DNA from: Flavobacterium sp. N502536 | Lineage (GTDB): Bacteria > Bacteroidota > Bacteroidia > Flavobacteriales > Flavobacteriaceae | DNA length: 64,000 nucleotides | Assembly: GCF_025947345.1 (NCBI RefSeq) | Contig: NZ_CP110011.1 | Span: 1,984,001-2,048,000 of the forward strand | Direction: 5' to 3' | Made by a program: the position numbers and the translations under genes | Shown: positions 52,968-61,522 of the stretch, piece by piece | How positions within the stretch are numbered: the first letter of the stretch is position 1 | How the letters are laid out: every line of letters starts with the position of its first letter | The notes under the pieces: model-generated | What the model was told of the DNA's origin: nothing | What the model saw: only the letters and a program-made list of their open reading frames with translations | Databases searched by the model: none

Positions 52968-53492
52968 TCAAAGGTACATCTCTACCAATCCTTCAGGTAA
53001 ATTCATGATGACCTTTTTGTTTTCACGGTCTATTTTTACCAGGAATTGATCGATCATCGGAATTAACATTTCGACTTCGCCATTCAAAACTTCAAAAAGA
53101 GGTTGTGCTGTTGTATCATTTACGGCAGCGATTTTTCCAAAAACGCCTAAACGTTGGTCTTCGATTTCAAAACCGATTACTTCATGGAAATAAAACTTGT
53201 TGCCGGAAAGTTTTGGCAACATGCTTAAAGGAAGATAGATCGCATTGCCAAGCAGGGCATCTGCATCTTCTTCTGTGTTTACATCTTCAAAACGGATTCT
53301 TAAGAAATCGTTTTTGTGTAAAGAACTTGTTTCAATAAAAAAAGGAACCAAGTGTTTGTTGCATTCAACAAACACTGATTCCAGATTTTCGTATAACTCA
53401 GGTTCATCCGTGTCTAAATAAGCCAGAACTTCACCTTTGAAACTAAATTTTTTAGCGATTTTACCTAAATAAAAACATTCTTCTTTACGCAT
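52968..53492 (-). CDS. rimM: Ribosome maturation factor RimM
   Basis: 174 residues. N-terminal barrel starts CFYLGKIAKKFSFKGEVLAYL, with the conserved GKI...GEV pattern. The PRC-barrel half contains FYFHEVIGFEIEDQRLGVFG and ends EMLIPMIDQFLVKIDRENKKVIMNLPEGL, both typical. RimM assists 16S rRNA processing at the 30S head through S19. It follows rpsP by 15 nt, the standard bacterial order. Confidence 0.95.
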   Translation of the reverse strand: MRKEECFYLGKIAKKFSFKGEVLAYLDTDEPELYENLESVFVECNKHLVPFFIETSSLHKNDFLRIRFEDVNTEEDADALLGNAIYLPLSMLPKLSGNKFYFHEVIGFEIEDQRLGVFGKIAAVNDTTAQPLFEVLNGEVEMLIPMIDQFLVKIDRENKKVIMNLPEGLVEMYL

Positions 53493-53507
53493 TCTCGCTG
53501 GCTAAAA

Positions 53508-54077
53508 TTATGCTTCAGTTGTTTCGTTATTCTCTTCAGCAGCAGGAGCTTCTTCAGTAGTAGCATCAGCTTCAACTTCAGTAACTTCTTCAGCTGCAGG
53601 AGTTGCAGCAGCGATAGCGTCAGCTTCAGCCTGAGCTGCAGCAGCTAAACGTTTAGCGTTAACTTCTTGTTCTGCTTTTAAAGCTTTAGCTTTAACATCA
53701 GCTTGTGCTTTTGTTAAACCATCTTTTTTAGCATCAACTTTTCCAGCTTTAGCCTCTAACCAAGCAGCTAATTTAGCGTCAGCTTGCTCTTGAGTTAAAG
53801 CTCCTTTACGGATACCTCCATCAAGGTGGTGTTTCAATAAAGCACCTTTGTAAGAAAGAATTGCTCTAGCAGTATCAGTTGGTTGTGCACCATTGTGTAA
53901 CCATTTAACTGCGCTATCAAGGTTTAAGTCGATAGTTGCCGGGTTTGTGTTTGGATTGTAAGTACCGATTTTCTCTAAGTATTTACCATCTCTTTTTGAG
54001 CGTGCATCTGCAGCTACAACCCAGTAAAAAGGTTTTCCTTTTTTACCGTGTCTTTGTAATCTAATTTTTACTGACAT
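53508..54077 (-). CDS. rpsP: 30S ribosomal protein S16 with long Ala/Glu tail
   Basis: 189 residues against about 80-90 in most bacteria. Residues 1-80 are plain S16 (MSVKIRLQRHGKKGKPFYWV, ...DGKYLEKIGTYNPNT). From ~95 on there is a charged, Ala-rich tail (AKLAAWLEAKAGKVDAKK) ending in an acidic TEEAPAAEENNETTEA, a flavobacterial-type extension probably unstructured. First gene of the rpsP-rimM pair. Confidence 0.95.
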   Translation of the reverse strand: MSVKIRLQRHGKKGKPFYWVVAADARSKRDGKYLEKIGTYNPNTNPATIDLNLDSAVKWLHNGAQPTDTARAILSYKGALLKHHLDGGIRKGALTQEQADAKLAAWLEAKAGKVDAKKDGLTKAQADVKAKALKAEQEVNAKRLAAAAQAEADAIAAATPAAEEVTEVEADATTEEAPAAEENNETTEA

Positions 54078-54273
54078 AATCGTATGATTAAATTTTGAGG
54101 TACTCGACCCCTGTTAATTAAGGGCGCAAAGATATAATTTTTTTATGAATTATACGTTCGAAATCATATTAAATGCATTTCAGCTGTATTTCTATGGCTT
54201 TTTGTCCTTTTTAACTTCAATTTTTAATTAATTATCCTTAAATGAGGTATTTTTGCCTCAAATTCACCGTGAT

Positions 54274-54756
54274 ATGAAAAAAATAATTTCTTTGGTATTA
54301 CTGCTTTTTATCGTTTCCTCTTGTTCTGAAGATGTAAAATTTAATAATCCTGCTTTCCAAAGCTTAAAGGAGAATGTGTTTTGGCGTGCTGCGAATTATA
54401 ATGCTTCCAGTACTGTGAACGGCGGTTTTATTATTGAGGGTGATCTCGGATTTGAAAAAGTAATTTTAAAAGTTCCGGAGCCAACAGCACAAACCTACAT
54501 ACTGGGGCGTGACAATATAACGATCGCAACTTACTTAAATACACAATCGTCGCCATCCTCCCGATTTTCTACAGGTATGAATAAAGGAGATGGGCAAATC
54601 GTGATTACCGAGTATAATGCCGAGAATAAAACGATCTCAGGAACGTTTAAATTTACGGCCTTGAATGAGGATGAAAAGAATACCGAAAAGCCAAAAGTTA
54701 GTTTTACGGAAGGTGTTTTTTACAAAATTCCAATTTCGACAACATTTGAAAATTAG
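54274..54756 (+). CDS. Hypothetical lipoprotein, DUF6252-like
   Basis: 160 residues from ATG 54274; the seven codons upstream lack signal character. Lipobox SSC at Cys18 (MKKIISLVLLLFIVSSCSED). The remainder is beta-rich with FWRAANYNASSTVNGGFIIEG and ITEYNAENKTISGTFKFTA, resembling small Bacteroidota lipoproteins grouped as DUF6252. Cell-envelope location; function unknown. Confidence 0.75.
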   Translation: MKKIISLVLLLFIVSSCSEDVKFNNPAFQSLKENVFWRAANYNASSTVNGGFIIEGDLGFEKVILKVPEPTAQTYILGRDNITIATYLNTQSSPSSRFSTGMNKGDGQIVITEYNAENKTISGTFKFTALNEDEKNTEKPKVSFTEGVFYKIPISTTFEN

Positions 54757-54890
54757 CGTTTTAATTTGCGACGGTTTGGTTTTGTTGATTTCTGTTTTTT
54801 TAAATCAAAATAAAAACATAAATAAACTAATATATAGTAGATTACAGAAAAATAAGACTACATTTGCTACATTATTATAAATAAGTACAT

Positions 54891-55241
54891 ATGAACATTT
54901 TTGTTGGAAGCCTTCCATTCAGTATTGAGGAAGCAGATTTAAGAGAGTCTTTCGAGGCTTACGGAGCAGTAGATTCAGTTAAAATCATTACTGATAAATT
55001 TACAGGAAGAAGCAAAGGTTTTGGTTTTGTTGAGATGCCAAACGATGCTGAAGCTCAAAAAGCAATTGATGAATTGAACGGAGCTACTGTTCAAGGTCGT
55101 GCAATTGTAGTTAATAAATCTGAGCCGAAACCTGAAGGTGAGAGAAGAAGCTTCAATAACAACCGTGGAGGTGATTCTCGCGGAGGTTACGGAAACAACC
55201 GTGGTGGAAATGACCGTGGTGGTAACAGAGGAGGATATTAA
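54891..55241 (+). CDS. RRM RNA-binding protein with Gly/Arg-rich tail
   Basis: 116 residues. One RNA recognition motif (1-82) with RNP2 IFVGSLPF and RNP1 SKGFGFVEM, then a RGG-type tail (GGDSRGGYGNNRGGNDRGGNR). Bacterial RRM proteins of this size are RNA chaperone-like and often cold-regulated. Followed by a strong hairpin. Confidence 0.93.
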   Translation: MNIFVGSLPFSIEEADLRESFEAYGAVDSVKIITDKFTGRSKGFGFVEMPNDAEAQKAIDELNGATVQGRAIVVNKSEPKPEGERRSFNNNRGGDSRGGYGNNRGGNDRGGNRGGY

Positions 55242-55260
55242 TATTTTTTTCTAAATATAT

Positions 55261-55295
55261 AAAAGGGATCAACTTGCGTTGATCCCTTTTTTTTT
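55261..55295 (+). terminator. Rho-independent terminator of the RRM gene
   Basis: aaaagggatcaac (55261-55273) pairs perfectly with gttgatccctttt (55278-55290) around a TTGC loop, followed by TTTTT. A second inverted repeat (gtttcacgtt/aacgtgaaac) lies just downstream, near the leuB stop. Confidence 0.93.
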
Positions 55296-55356
55296 GTTTC
55301 AGGTTTCAAGTTTCACGTTCCAAAGTTCCAGCAACTTGAAACGTGAAACAAAAAAA

Positions 55357-56418
55357 TTATAAGTTAGCAACAAGCCAGTCTCCAACTTCGCTGGTTTTGT
55401 ATGCTTTGGTACCTTTTGGAGCTAAATCTTCTGTCACAATTCCTTCTTCCAGAGATTTGTTGACAACGGCTCTAATCGCCTCAGCTTCGTCTTTTAGTCC
55501 AAAGGCATCTTCAAACATCATGGCAGCAGATAAAATAGTAGCCAGTGGATTTGCAATATTCAATCCTGTAGCTTGTGGATAAGATCCGTGAATTGGTTCG
55601 TATAAAGAAGTGTGTTCTCCAACAGAGGCAGAAGGCATTAATCCCATAGAGCCTGAAATTACAGAAGCTTCATCGGTTAAAATGTCACCAAATAGATTCT
55701 CTGTAATCAAGACATCGTATGAATTTGGCCATTGTACCAAACGCATGGCAACAGCGTCTACAAATTCGTAAGATACAGTAACTTCCGGATAATCTTTTTC
55801 CATTGCCTGAACCGTTTCTCTCCATAGACGGGAAGTTTCCAGAACGTTTGCTTTGTCAACACAACACAATTTTTTGCTGCGGGTCATCGCCAGTTCAAAA
55901 CCTTTTTTTGCTAAGCGCTGCACCTCGGCTCTCGTATAAACGCAGTTGTCAAAGGCAGTATCTCCGTTGTCTCTTCTTCCTTTTTCTCCAAAGTAAATTC
56001 CTCCTGTTAGCTCTCTTAAGAAAACCAGATCAGTTCCCTCGATTCTTTCTCTTTTTAAAGGAGAATTGTCAATTAAAGAAGGGAAAGTAAAGGTTGGGCG
56101 TACATTGGCAAACAACCCTAATTTTTTACGCATCAGCAACAAACCTTGCTCCGGTCGAACAGGTGCGCTTGGATCGTTATCGTATTTTGGGTGCCCTATT
56201 GCACCAAATAAAACCGCATCGGCTTTCATGCATATTTCGTGAGTCTCGTCAGGATAAGGAATTCCAACCGCATCGATTGCGCATGCTCCTGTTAAGGCTG
56301 GTGTCCATGTTATTTCGTGATTGAATTTTTTTGCAATAGCATCAGATACTTTTACGGCTTCATTTATGACCTCAGGACCAATTCCGTCTCCTGCTAATAG
56401 GGCTATATTAAATTTCAT
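55357..56418 (-). CDS. leuB: 3-isopropylmalate dehydrogenase
   Basis: 353 residues. NAD-binding and metal motifs are visible: LLAGDGIGPEV, TLFLRELTGGIYFGEKGRR-type region (LVFLRELTGG), LCCVDKANVLETSRLWRE and ENLFGDILTDEASVISGSMGLMPSAS. Oxidative decarboxylation of 3-isopropylmalate, third step of leucine synthesis. Last gene of the leuCDAB cluster. Confidence 0.96.
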   Translation of the reverse strand: MKFNIALLAGDGIGPEVINEAVKVSDAIAKKFNHEITWTPALTGACAIDAVGIPYPDETHEICMKADAVLFGAIGHPKYDNDPSAPVRPEQGLLLMRKKLGLFANVRPTFTFPSLIDNSPLKRERIEGTDLVFLRELTGGIYFGEKGRRDNGDTAFDNCVYTRAEVQRLAKKGFELAMTRSKKLCCVDKANVLETSRLWRETVQAMEKDYPEVTVSYEFVDAVAMRLVQWPNSYDVLITENLFGDILTDEASVISGSMGLMPSASVGEHTSLYEPIHGSYPQATGLNIANPLATILSAAMMFEDAFGLKDEAEAIRAVVNKSLEEGIVTEDLAPKGTKAYKTSEVGDWLVANL

Positions 56419-56458
56419 TATTTTTTTGGTATTTCGTTTTTATTAAGGTTCTAAGGTT

Positions 56459-56540
56459 CTGAGTTGCTAAGGTTCTAAGTTTTTTTACTTCTGAACGACT
56501 ATTTTTTAAGTCTTAGTGCCTTAGAATCTTAGCAACTTAG
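56459..56540. repeat. CTTAG-type inverted repeat between leuA and leuB
   Basis: Left arm (56459-56479) and right arm (56520-56540) match at 19 of 21 positions in reverse complement and are built from CTAAG/CTTAG units (ttgctaaggttctaag). A hairpin-forming intergenic repeat that the leu transcript must pass; no long T-run follows. Confidence 0.7.
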
Positions 56541-56548
56541 TAGCTTTT

Positions 56549-58068
56549 TTAGGTAACTATATTCAACATTTTTTGAGTAGCAATAATGGCTGCGACTGTT
56601 TGATCCGAATCCAGGCCTCTTGTTTTAAATTCTTTTTCGTTGTTTACCCAGGTGATAATGGTTTCGCACAAAGCATCGGAGCTGCTTCCCGGGGGATTCT
56701 TACCGCGTAGTCAATTAACTTAGGAAGTGTTAGTTTTTTGCTTTTGTATATCTTGGATAAGGCATTCATAAAAGCATCAAACTGACCGTCGCCCTGAGCA
56801 TTCTCTTCGATGATTTCATCTCCGAATTTCAGGCATAAAGTCGTTGATGGACGCATTCCTTTGGAGTGAACTAATATATAGGACTCGATTTTTATTCTTT
56901 CTTCGTACGTATGGCTGTCCAGAACATCAGAAATAATGTAGGGAAGATCTTCCTTTGTTACGGTCTCTTTTTTGTCGCCCAGTTCGATGATTCTTTGGGT
57001 AACCAGCTTCAAATCTTCCTGATTCAGTTTTAAACCTAATTCCTGAAGGTTTTTTTCGATATTGGCTTTTCCGGAAGTTTTTCCTAAAGCATATTTTCGT
57101 TTTCTTCCAAAGCGCTCCGGAAGTAAATCGTTAAAGTATAAATTGTTTTTATTGTCTCCGTCTGCATGAATTCCGGCAGTTTGGGTAAAAACATTGTCTC
57201 CGACAATTGGTTTGTTGGCAGGGATTCTGTAACCTGTAAAAGTTTCTACCAGTTTGCTTACGCTGTATAGCGAAGTCTCTTTGATGTTGATGCTTACCTC
57301 TGGCAGATAGTCGTTTATTACGGCTACTGTGCTTTCGAGCGGTGCATTTCCGGCACGTTCGCCCATTCCGTTTACGGTTACATGAAGTCCGTTGATACCG
57401 GCTTTTATGGCCTCCATAACATTGGCAACGCTTAAGTCGTAGTCGTTATGGGCATGAAAATCAAAATGAATTTTAGGGTATCGCGCTCTTATTTTTGAAA
57501 GGAATTCGAAAGTCAAAGACGGAATTAATACCCCCAGCGTATCCGGAAGTAAAATTCGTTTAATAGGTTGAGTTGCCAGGAAATCCAGAAATTGAAAAAC
57601 ATAGTCAGGAGAATTTCGCATTCCGTTGCTCCAGTCTTCTAAATACACATTGGTGTCGATATTGTTTTCTTTTGCTAAAGTAACGATGTGGGCAATTTCA
57701 GCAAAATGTTGTTCAGGTGTTTTTTTTAATTGATGGGTGAGGTGATTCAATGAACCTTTAGTCAATAAATTCTGGACTCTTGCACCTGCTTTTTTCATCC
57801 ATTCTATTGAAACGCCGCCGTCTACAAACGATAAAACTTCGATGCGATCGATGTATCCTTTTTCGGCTGCCCAGGTTGTAATGCCTTTTACGGCCTGAAA
57901 CTCTCCCTCACTTACACGTGCAGAGGCAATTTCGATTCGGTCAATATTTAATTCATCCAATAGTAATTGTGCAATGGTCAGTTTTTCTGCAGCAGAAAAT
58001 GATACTCCCGAGGTTTGTTCGCCGTCGCGGAGTGTTGTATCCATTATTTCAATTTTTCTCTTTTCCAT
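56549..58068 (-). CDS. leuA: 2-isopropylmalate synthase, frameshifted near the 3' end
   Basis: The open frame from 58068 covers 474 residues and ends at 56644 with an abnormal tail (VRIPREAAPMLCAKPLSPG). Up to there it is a complete synthase: DTTLRDGEQT, HFDFHAHNDYDLSVANV, catalytic barrel and most of the LeuA regulatory domain. In the -1 frame after the C5 run at 56691-56695 the normal end VRIPPGSSSDALCETIITWV continues for about 50 codons to TAA 56549-56551, giving a full ~506-residue protein. One C is missing, by mutation or by sequencing error in a homopolymer. Confidence 0.9.
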
Positions 58069-58135
58069 ATTGATTTTCGAAATTCCTTTCTACAGGTAAA
58101 TTGTTGTTGTGTTGTTTGGTTTAAGTGATAAAGAC

Positions 58136-58167
58136 CCGACAGATTTAAAAAAAAAACCTACCGGGCC
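58136..58167. repeat. Degenerate CCCGACAGG hairpin
   Basis: cccgacagattt and aaacctaccggg form a mismatched stem, a decayed relative of the perfect palindromes at 20030 and 21865. It lies in the leuD-leuA gap. Confidence 0.5.
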
Positions 58168-58189
58168 TCAAGGGACTGGACTTGATTTT

Positions 58190-58786
58190 TTAATAAGGAA
58201 GTTTATCGGCAAAAGCCACAATTTCTTCTTTAATATTTTGTAAATAATCAATGTCGTCAAAACCATTGATCATGTTGTTCTTTTTGTAACCGTTAATTGC
58301 AAATGATTCCTGTTGGCCTGTCGTCAACAAAGTAATCGTTTGATTTGGTAAGTTGATTTCTAATTCAGTTTTAGGATCAGCTTCGATTGCTTTGAAAATG
58401 GTATCTGCAAATTCAGGACTCACCTGAACCGGCAAAACTCCAATATTCAAACAGTTTCCTTTGAAGATATCCGCAAAGAAACTTGAAACTACAGCTCTAA
58501 AACCGTAATCATAAACTGCCCAGGCAGCGTGTTCTCTTGAAGATCCTGAACCGAAGTTTTTTCCTCCAACAAGAATTTTTCCGCTATAAGTTGAATCGTT
58601 TAAAACGAAATCGGCTTTTGGAGTATCGTCTCCGTTGTATCTCCAGTCTCTAAACAGGTTGTCTCCAAAGCCTTCACGTTTAGTCGCTTTCAGAAAACGA
58701 GCCGGAATGATTTGATCGGTATCTACGTTTTCAATTGGCAGCGGCACTGCGCTGCTGGTAAGTATATTAAATTTATCGTATGCCAT
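58190..58786 (-). CDS. leuD: 3-isopropylmalate dehydratase small subunit
   Basis: 198 residues. [21 protein letters not shown] and the swivel-domain signature [27 protein letters not shown] match LeuD. It pairs with LeuC to isomerise 2- to 3-isopropylmalate. Lies between leuC and leuA. Confidence 0.96.
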   Translation of the reverse strand: MAYDKFNILTSSAVPLPIENVDTDQIIPARFLKATKREGFGDNLFRDWRYNGDDTPKADFVLNDSTYSGKILVGGKNFGSGSSREHAAWAVYDYGFRAVVSSFFADIFKGNCLNIGVLPVQVSPEFADTIFKAIEADPKTELEINLPNQTITLLTTGQQESFAINGYKKNNMINGFDDIDYLQNIKEEIVAFADKLPY

Positions 58787-58796
58787 TTTTGTTTGC

Positions 58797-58935
58797 TTTA
58801 GGCTGTAGGCTATAAGCTTTAGGCTTTTCCTACAGTGTATTATTTTGTTTGCTTTAGGCAGTGAGCTATAAGCTGTGAGCCTTTTTTTGAAAATCTGTTA
58901 TAAGCTTAAAGCCTATTGCTTAAAGCTTATAGCAA
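58797..58935. repeat. GCTTTAGGCTGTAGGCTATA repeat cluster
   Basis: Forward and inverted copies of ctttaggct, tgtaggc and gcttaaagc fill the leuD-leuC gap. The 18-mer at 58797-58814 is the reverse complement of 1220-1237 in the efflux operon. Confidence 0.75.
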
Positions 58936-58938
58936 GAA

Positions 58939-60333
58939 TTAAAACAGCTCTCTCGGGTCTGTTAGTTTTCCGGTAACAGCGGCAGCGGCAGCCATAATCG
59001 GACTTGCTAATAAGGTTCTTGAACCGGGACCCTGACGGCCTTCAAAATTTCGGTTAGAAGTACTTACTGCATATTTTCCGGCAGGAACCTTATCGTCGTT
59101 CATCGCTAAACAGGCAGAACAACCCGGCTGACGTAATACAAAACCGGCATCCGTAAGAATGTCTAAAATACCTTCTTCTTTAATTTGAGCTTCAACAACG
59201 TGAGAACCGGGAACTAACCAGGCTGTAACGTTATCTGCTTTTTTTCTTCCTTTTACAATTTCGGCGAAAGCCCTAAAATCTTCAATACGTCCGTTGGTAC
59301 AGCTTCCTAAGAAAACATAATCAATTGGTTTTCCAATCATCACATCGTCTTCGTTGAAGCCCATGTATGCTAAAGATTTTTTGTAAGTTTCGGCACCGCC
59401 TTCAACCTGGTTGGCATTTGGGATATGTTTGGAGATACCAATTCCCATTCCAGGGTTAGTACCATAAGTAATCATTGGTTCAATATCTGCAGCATTGATG
59501 TTCAATTCGGCGTCAAAAATAGCGTCCGCATCTGTTTTTAATGTTTTCCAGTAGGCAACAGCTTTGGTCCAGGCTTCCCCTTTTGGAGCATATAATTTTC
59601 CTTCAAGGAAGTCGAAAGTCGTCTGATCAGGAGCGATCATTCCGCCTCTCGCACCCATTTCAATACTAAGGTTACAAACCGTCATACGGCCTTCCATCGT
59701 CATATTTTCAAAAACATCACCGGCATATTCAACAAAATAACCTGTTCCGCCAGAAGTGGTTAACTGAGCAATAATATAAAGAGCAACGTCTTTTGGGCCA
59801 ACACCTTTACTTAATTGACCGTTTACGTTGATACGCATTTTCTTTGGTTTTGGCTGCATGATACATTGAGTAGAAAGTACCATTTCAACTTCAGAGGTTC
59901 CGATACCAAAAGCAATAGCTCCAAAAGCACCATGAGTAGAGGTGTGTGAATCTCCGCAAACAATAGTAGCACCTGGCAAAGTAATTCCGTTTTCAGGACC
60001 TACTACGTGTACAATTCCATTTTTAATATGTCCCAATCCCCAGTGTGAAATACCGTATTCATTGGCATTGTCTTCAAGAGCCTGAAGCTGATTGGCTGAT
60101 AACGGATCCTGAACTGGTAAATGTTGGTTAATCGTTGGTGTATTGTGGTCTGCAGTTGCAAAAGTACGTTCCGGGTATAAAACAGTAACGCCTCTGGCTT
60201 TCAATCCTAAAAAAGCAACAGGACTTGTAACTTCGTGAATGAAATGGCGGTCAATAAAAAACACATCTGGTCCATCTTCAATTTTACGCACTACATGTGA
60301 ATCCCATACTTTGTCAAATAATGTCTTACTCAT
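58939..60333 (-). CDS. leuC: 3-isopropylmalate dehydratase large subunit
   Basis: 464 residues. Aconitase-type enzyme with 4Fe-4S ligand cysteines in FLGSCTNGR and [11 protein letters not shown], plus [15 protein letters not shown]. First gene of the leuCDAB cluster on the minus strand. Its leader (60334 onward) is long and carries no attenuator that I can identify. Confidence 0.96.
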   Translation of the reverse strand: MSKTLFDKVWDSHVVRKIEDGPDVFFIDRHFIHEVTSPVAFLGLKARGVTVLYPERTFATADHNTPTINQHLPVQDPLSANQLQALEDNANEYGISHWGLGHIKNGIVHVVGPENGITLPGATIVCGDSHTSTHGAFGAIAFGIGTSEVEMVLSTQCIMQPKPKKMRINVNGQLSKGVGPKDVALYIIAQLTTSGGTGYFVEYAGDVFENMTMEGRMTVCNLSIEMGARGGMIAPDQTTFDFLEGKLYAPKGEAWTKAVAYWKTLKTDADAIFDAELNINAADIEPMITYGTNPGMGIGISKHIPNANQVEGGAETYKKSLAYMGFNEDDVMIGKPIDYVFLGSCTNGRIEDFRAFAEIVKGRKKADNVTAWLVPGSHVVEAQIKEEGILDILTDAGFVLRQPGCSACLAMNDDKVPAGKYAVSTSNRNFEGRQGPGSRTLLASPIMAAAAAVTGKLTDPRELF

Positions 60334-60936
60334 TTTTTATTTTTTTAATTGTAATTTCTATAATCACAGCAACTTCCTGCTTATATAATAGGAAAGCAAA
60401 ATTAGAAAAAGCTGCAAAGTGGTCAATTTCAATATTTCATTATATACGATACCCAAACTGAAAATACAAATTGCGATTGGCTTTTGTACGATCGGTTTTG
60501 GATCTCAAAAGGAATACGAAATGGGTTTTATTTTTCTTTTTCGGATTAGTTTTTGACGAACGGCTTTTGTTTTTAAGAGTCGGCGGAATCCCCTATAAAT
60601 CACTATGAAATATGGTTTTTTGGTTTTAAAAATGTAACAAAATCAATAAAAACGGCAATAATTGTTAATTTTTAATTCTTTTTTGAGTTTGTGAAAGGTC
60701 AAATACGAACACTTTTTAAAGGGGGTTAAATGCGTTTGACAGGTTTGATTAGATGTAAAATTTTAATGGAAATAATACGACATCCAAGAACTGTATTTTT
60801 TTGTTTTTTAGAATGAAAATAAATGAAAAGAAGCAGGATCGTTTGGAAAGAAATTGACCGCTAATGACGGCTATCTGACATTTGCTTCTAAAAGCAAGGG
60901 TTAACTTTGACTATTCTAATTTTTAAAAATAATATC
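60334..60936. other. ~600-nt gap between divergent leuC and the DUF417 gene
   Basis: AT-rich with no supportable ORF or RNA gene. I looked for a leucine leader peptide, T-box or hairpin attenuator on the leuC side and saw none. Promoters for both genes must lie here but no consensus element stands out. Confidence 0.5.
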
Positions 60937-61356
60937 ATGAATTTAAATGAATTTGCGTACAAACTGGGGGTTGTGGGAACTGTAATTATTTTGGTCTGGG
61001 TAGGGCTTTTTAAGTTTACGGCGGTCGAAGCCGGAGCGATAAAAGAACTGGTTGAAAATCATTTTGCCATGGGCTGGATGTACAAAGTAATGTCGGTGCA
61101 GCAGGTTTCAAATCTTATTGGAATATTTGAAGTATTGACCGGGATTGGTCTGCTGGCTTCTTTGTTTTTAAGAAGAATTGGTTTTTATGCCGGTTTTGCG
61201 TCAGTGGTTATATTTGTAACGACGCTGAGTTTTTTAGTGACCACTCCGGGTGTTTTTAAAATGGTTGAAGGGTTTCCAGTAACCGATTTTTTTATTTTAA
61301 AAGACATTCCGTATCTGGCAATTTCGCTGCTGGTTTTTGTAAAAGGCAAAGAATAA
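60937..61356 (+). CDS. DUF417 (YkgB/RclC-like) membrane protein
   Basis: 139 residues from ATG 60937; the in-frame TTG at 60907 has no support. Four membrane helices and the family pattern LNEFAYKLGVVGTVIILVWVG, KFTAVEAGAIKELVENH and the loop TTPGVFKMVEGFPVTDFFILKD, matching DUF417 proteins related to E. coli RclC and YkgB, linked with redox or reactive chlorine stress. Single gene. Confidence 0.85.
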   Translation: MNLNEFAYKLGVVGTVIILVWVGLFKFTAVEAGAIKELVENHFAMGWMYKVMSVQQVSNLIGIFEVLTGIGLLASLFLRRIGFYAGFASVVIFVTTLSFLVTTPGVFKMVEGFPVTDFFILKDIPYLAISLLVFVKGKE

Positions 61357-61522
61357 AAAATATTGAATGGTATTGATAAAAACCTACATTCTTTCTCTAA
61401 AAAAAGACTAAATTTGAACTTCCTCGATTTTGTATCTCAACTTTTTTTATAACTCACATAATCAGTGATTTAGGAGATGCGAAACTTAGAATTTGGAATT
61501 TTAAATTTGTCTTTTTATACCT

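Noticed and set aside
60334..60936. Leucine attenuator or T-box upstream of leuC
   Set aside because: No leucine-codon-rich leader ORF, no T-box sequence and no terminator/antiterminator pair could be found by eye.
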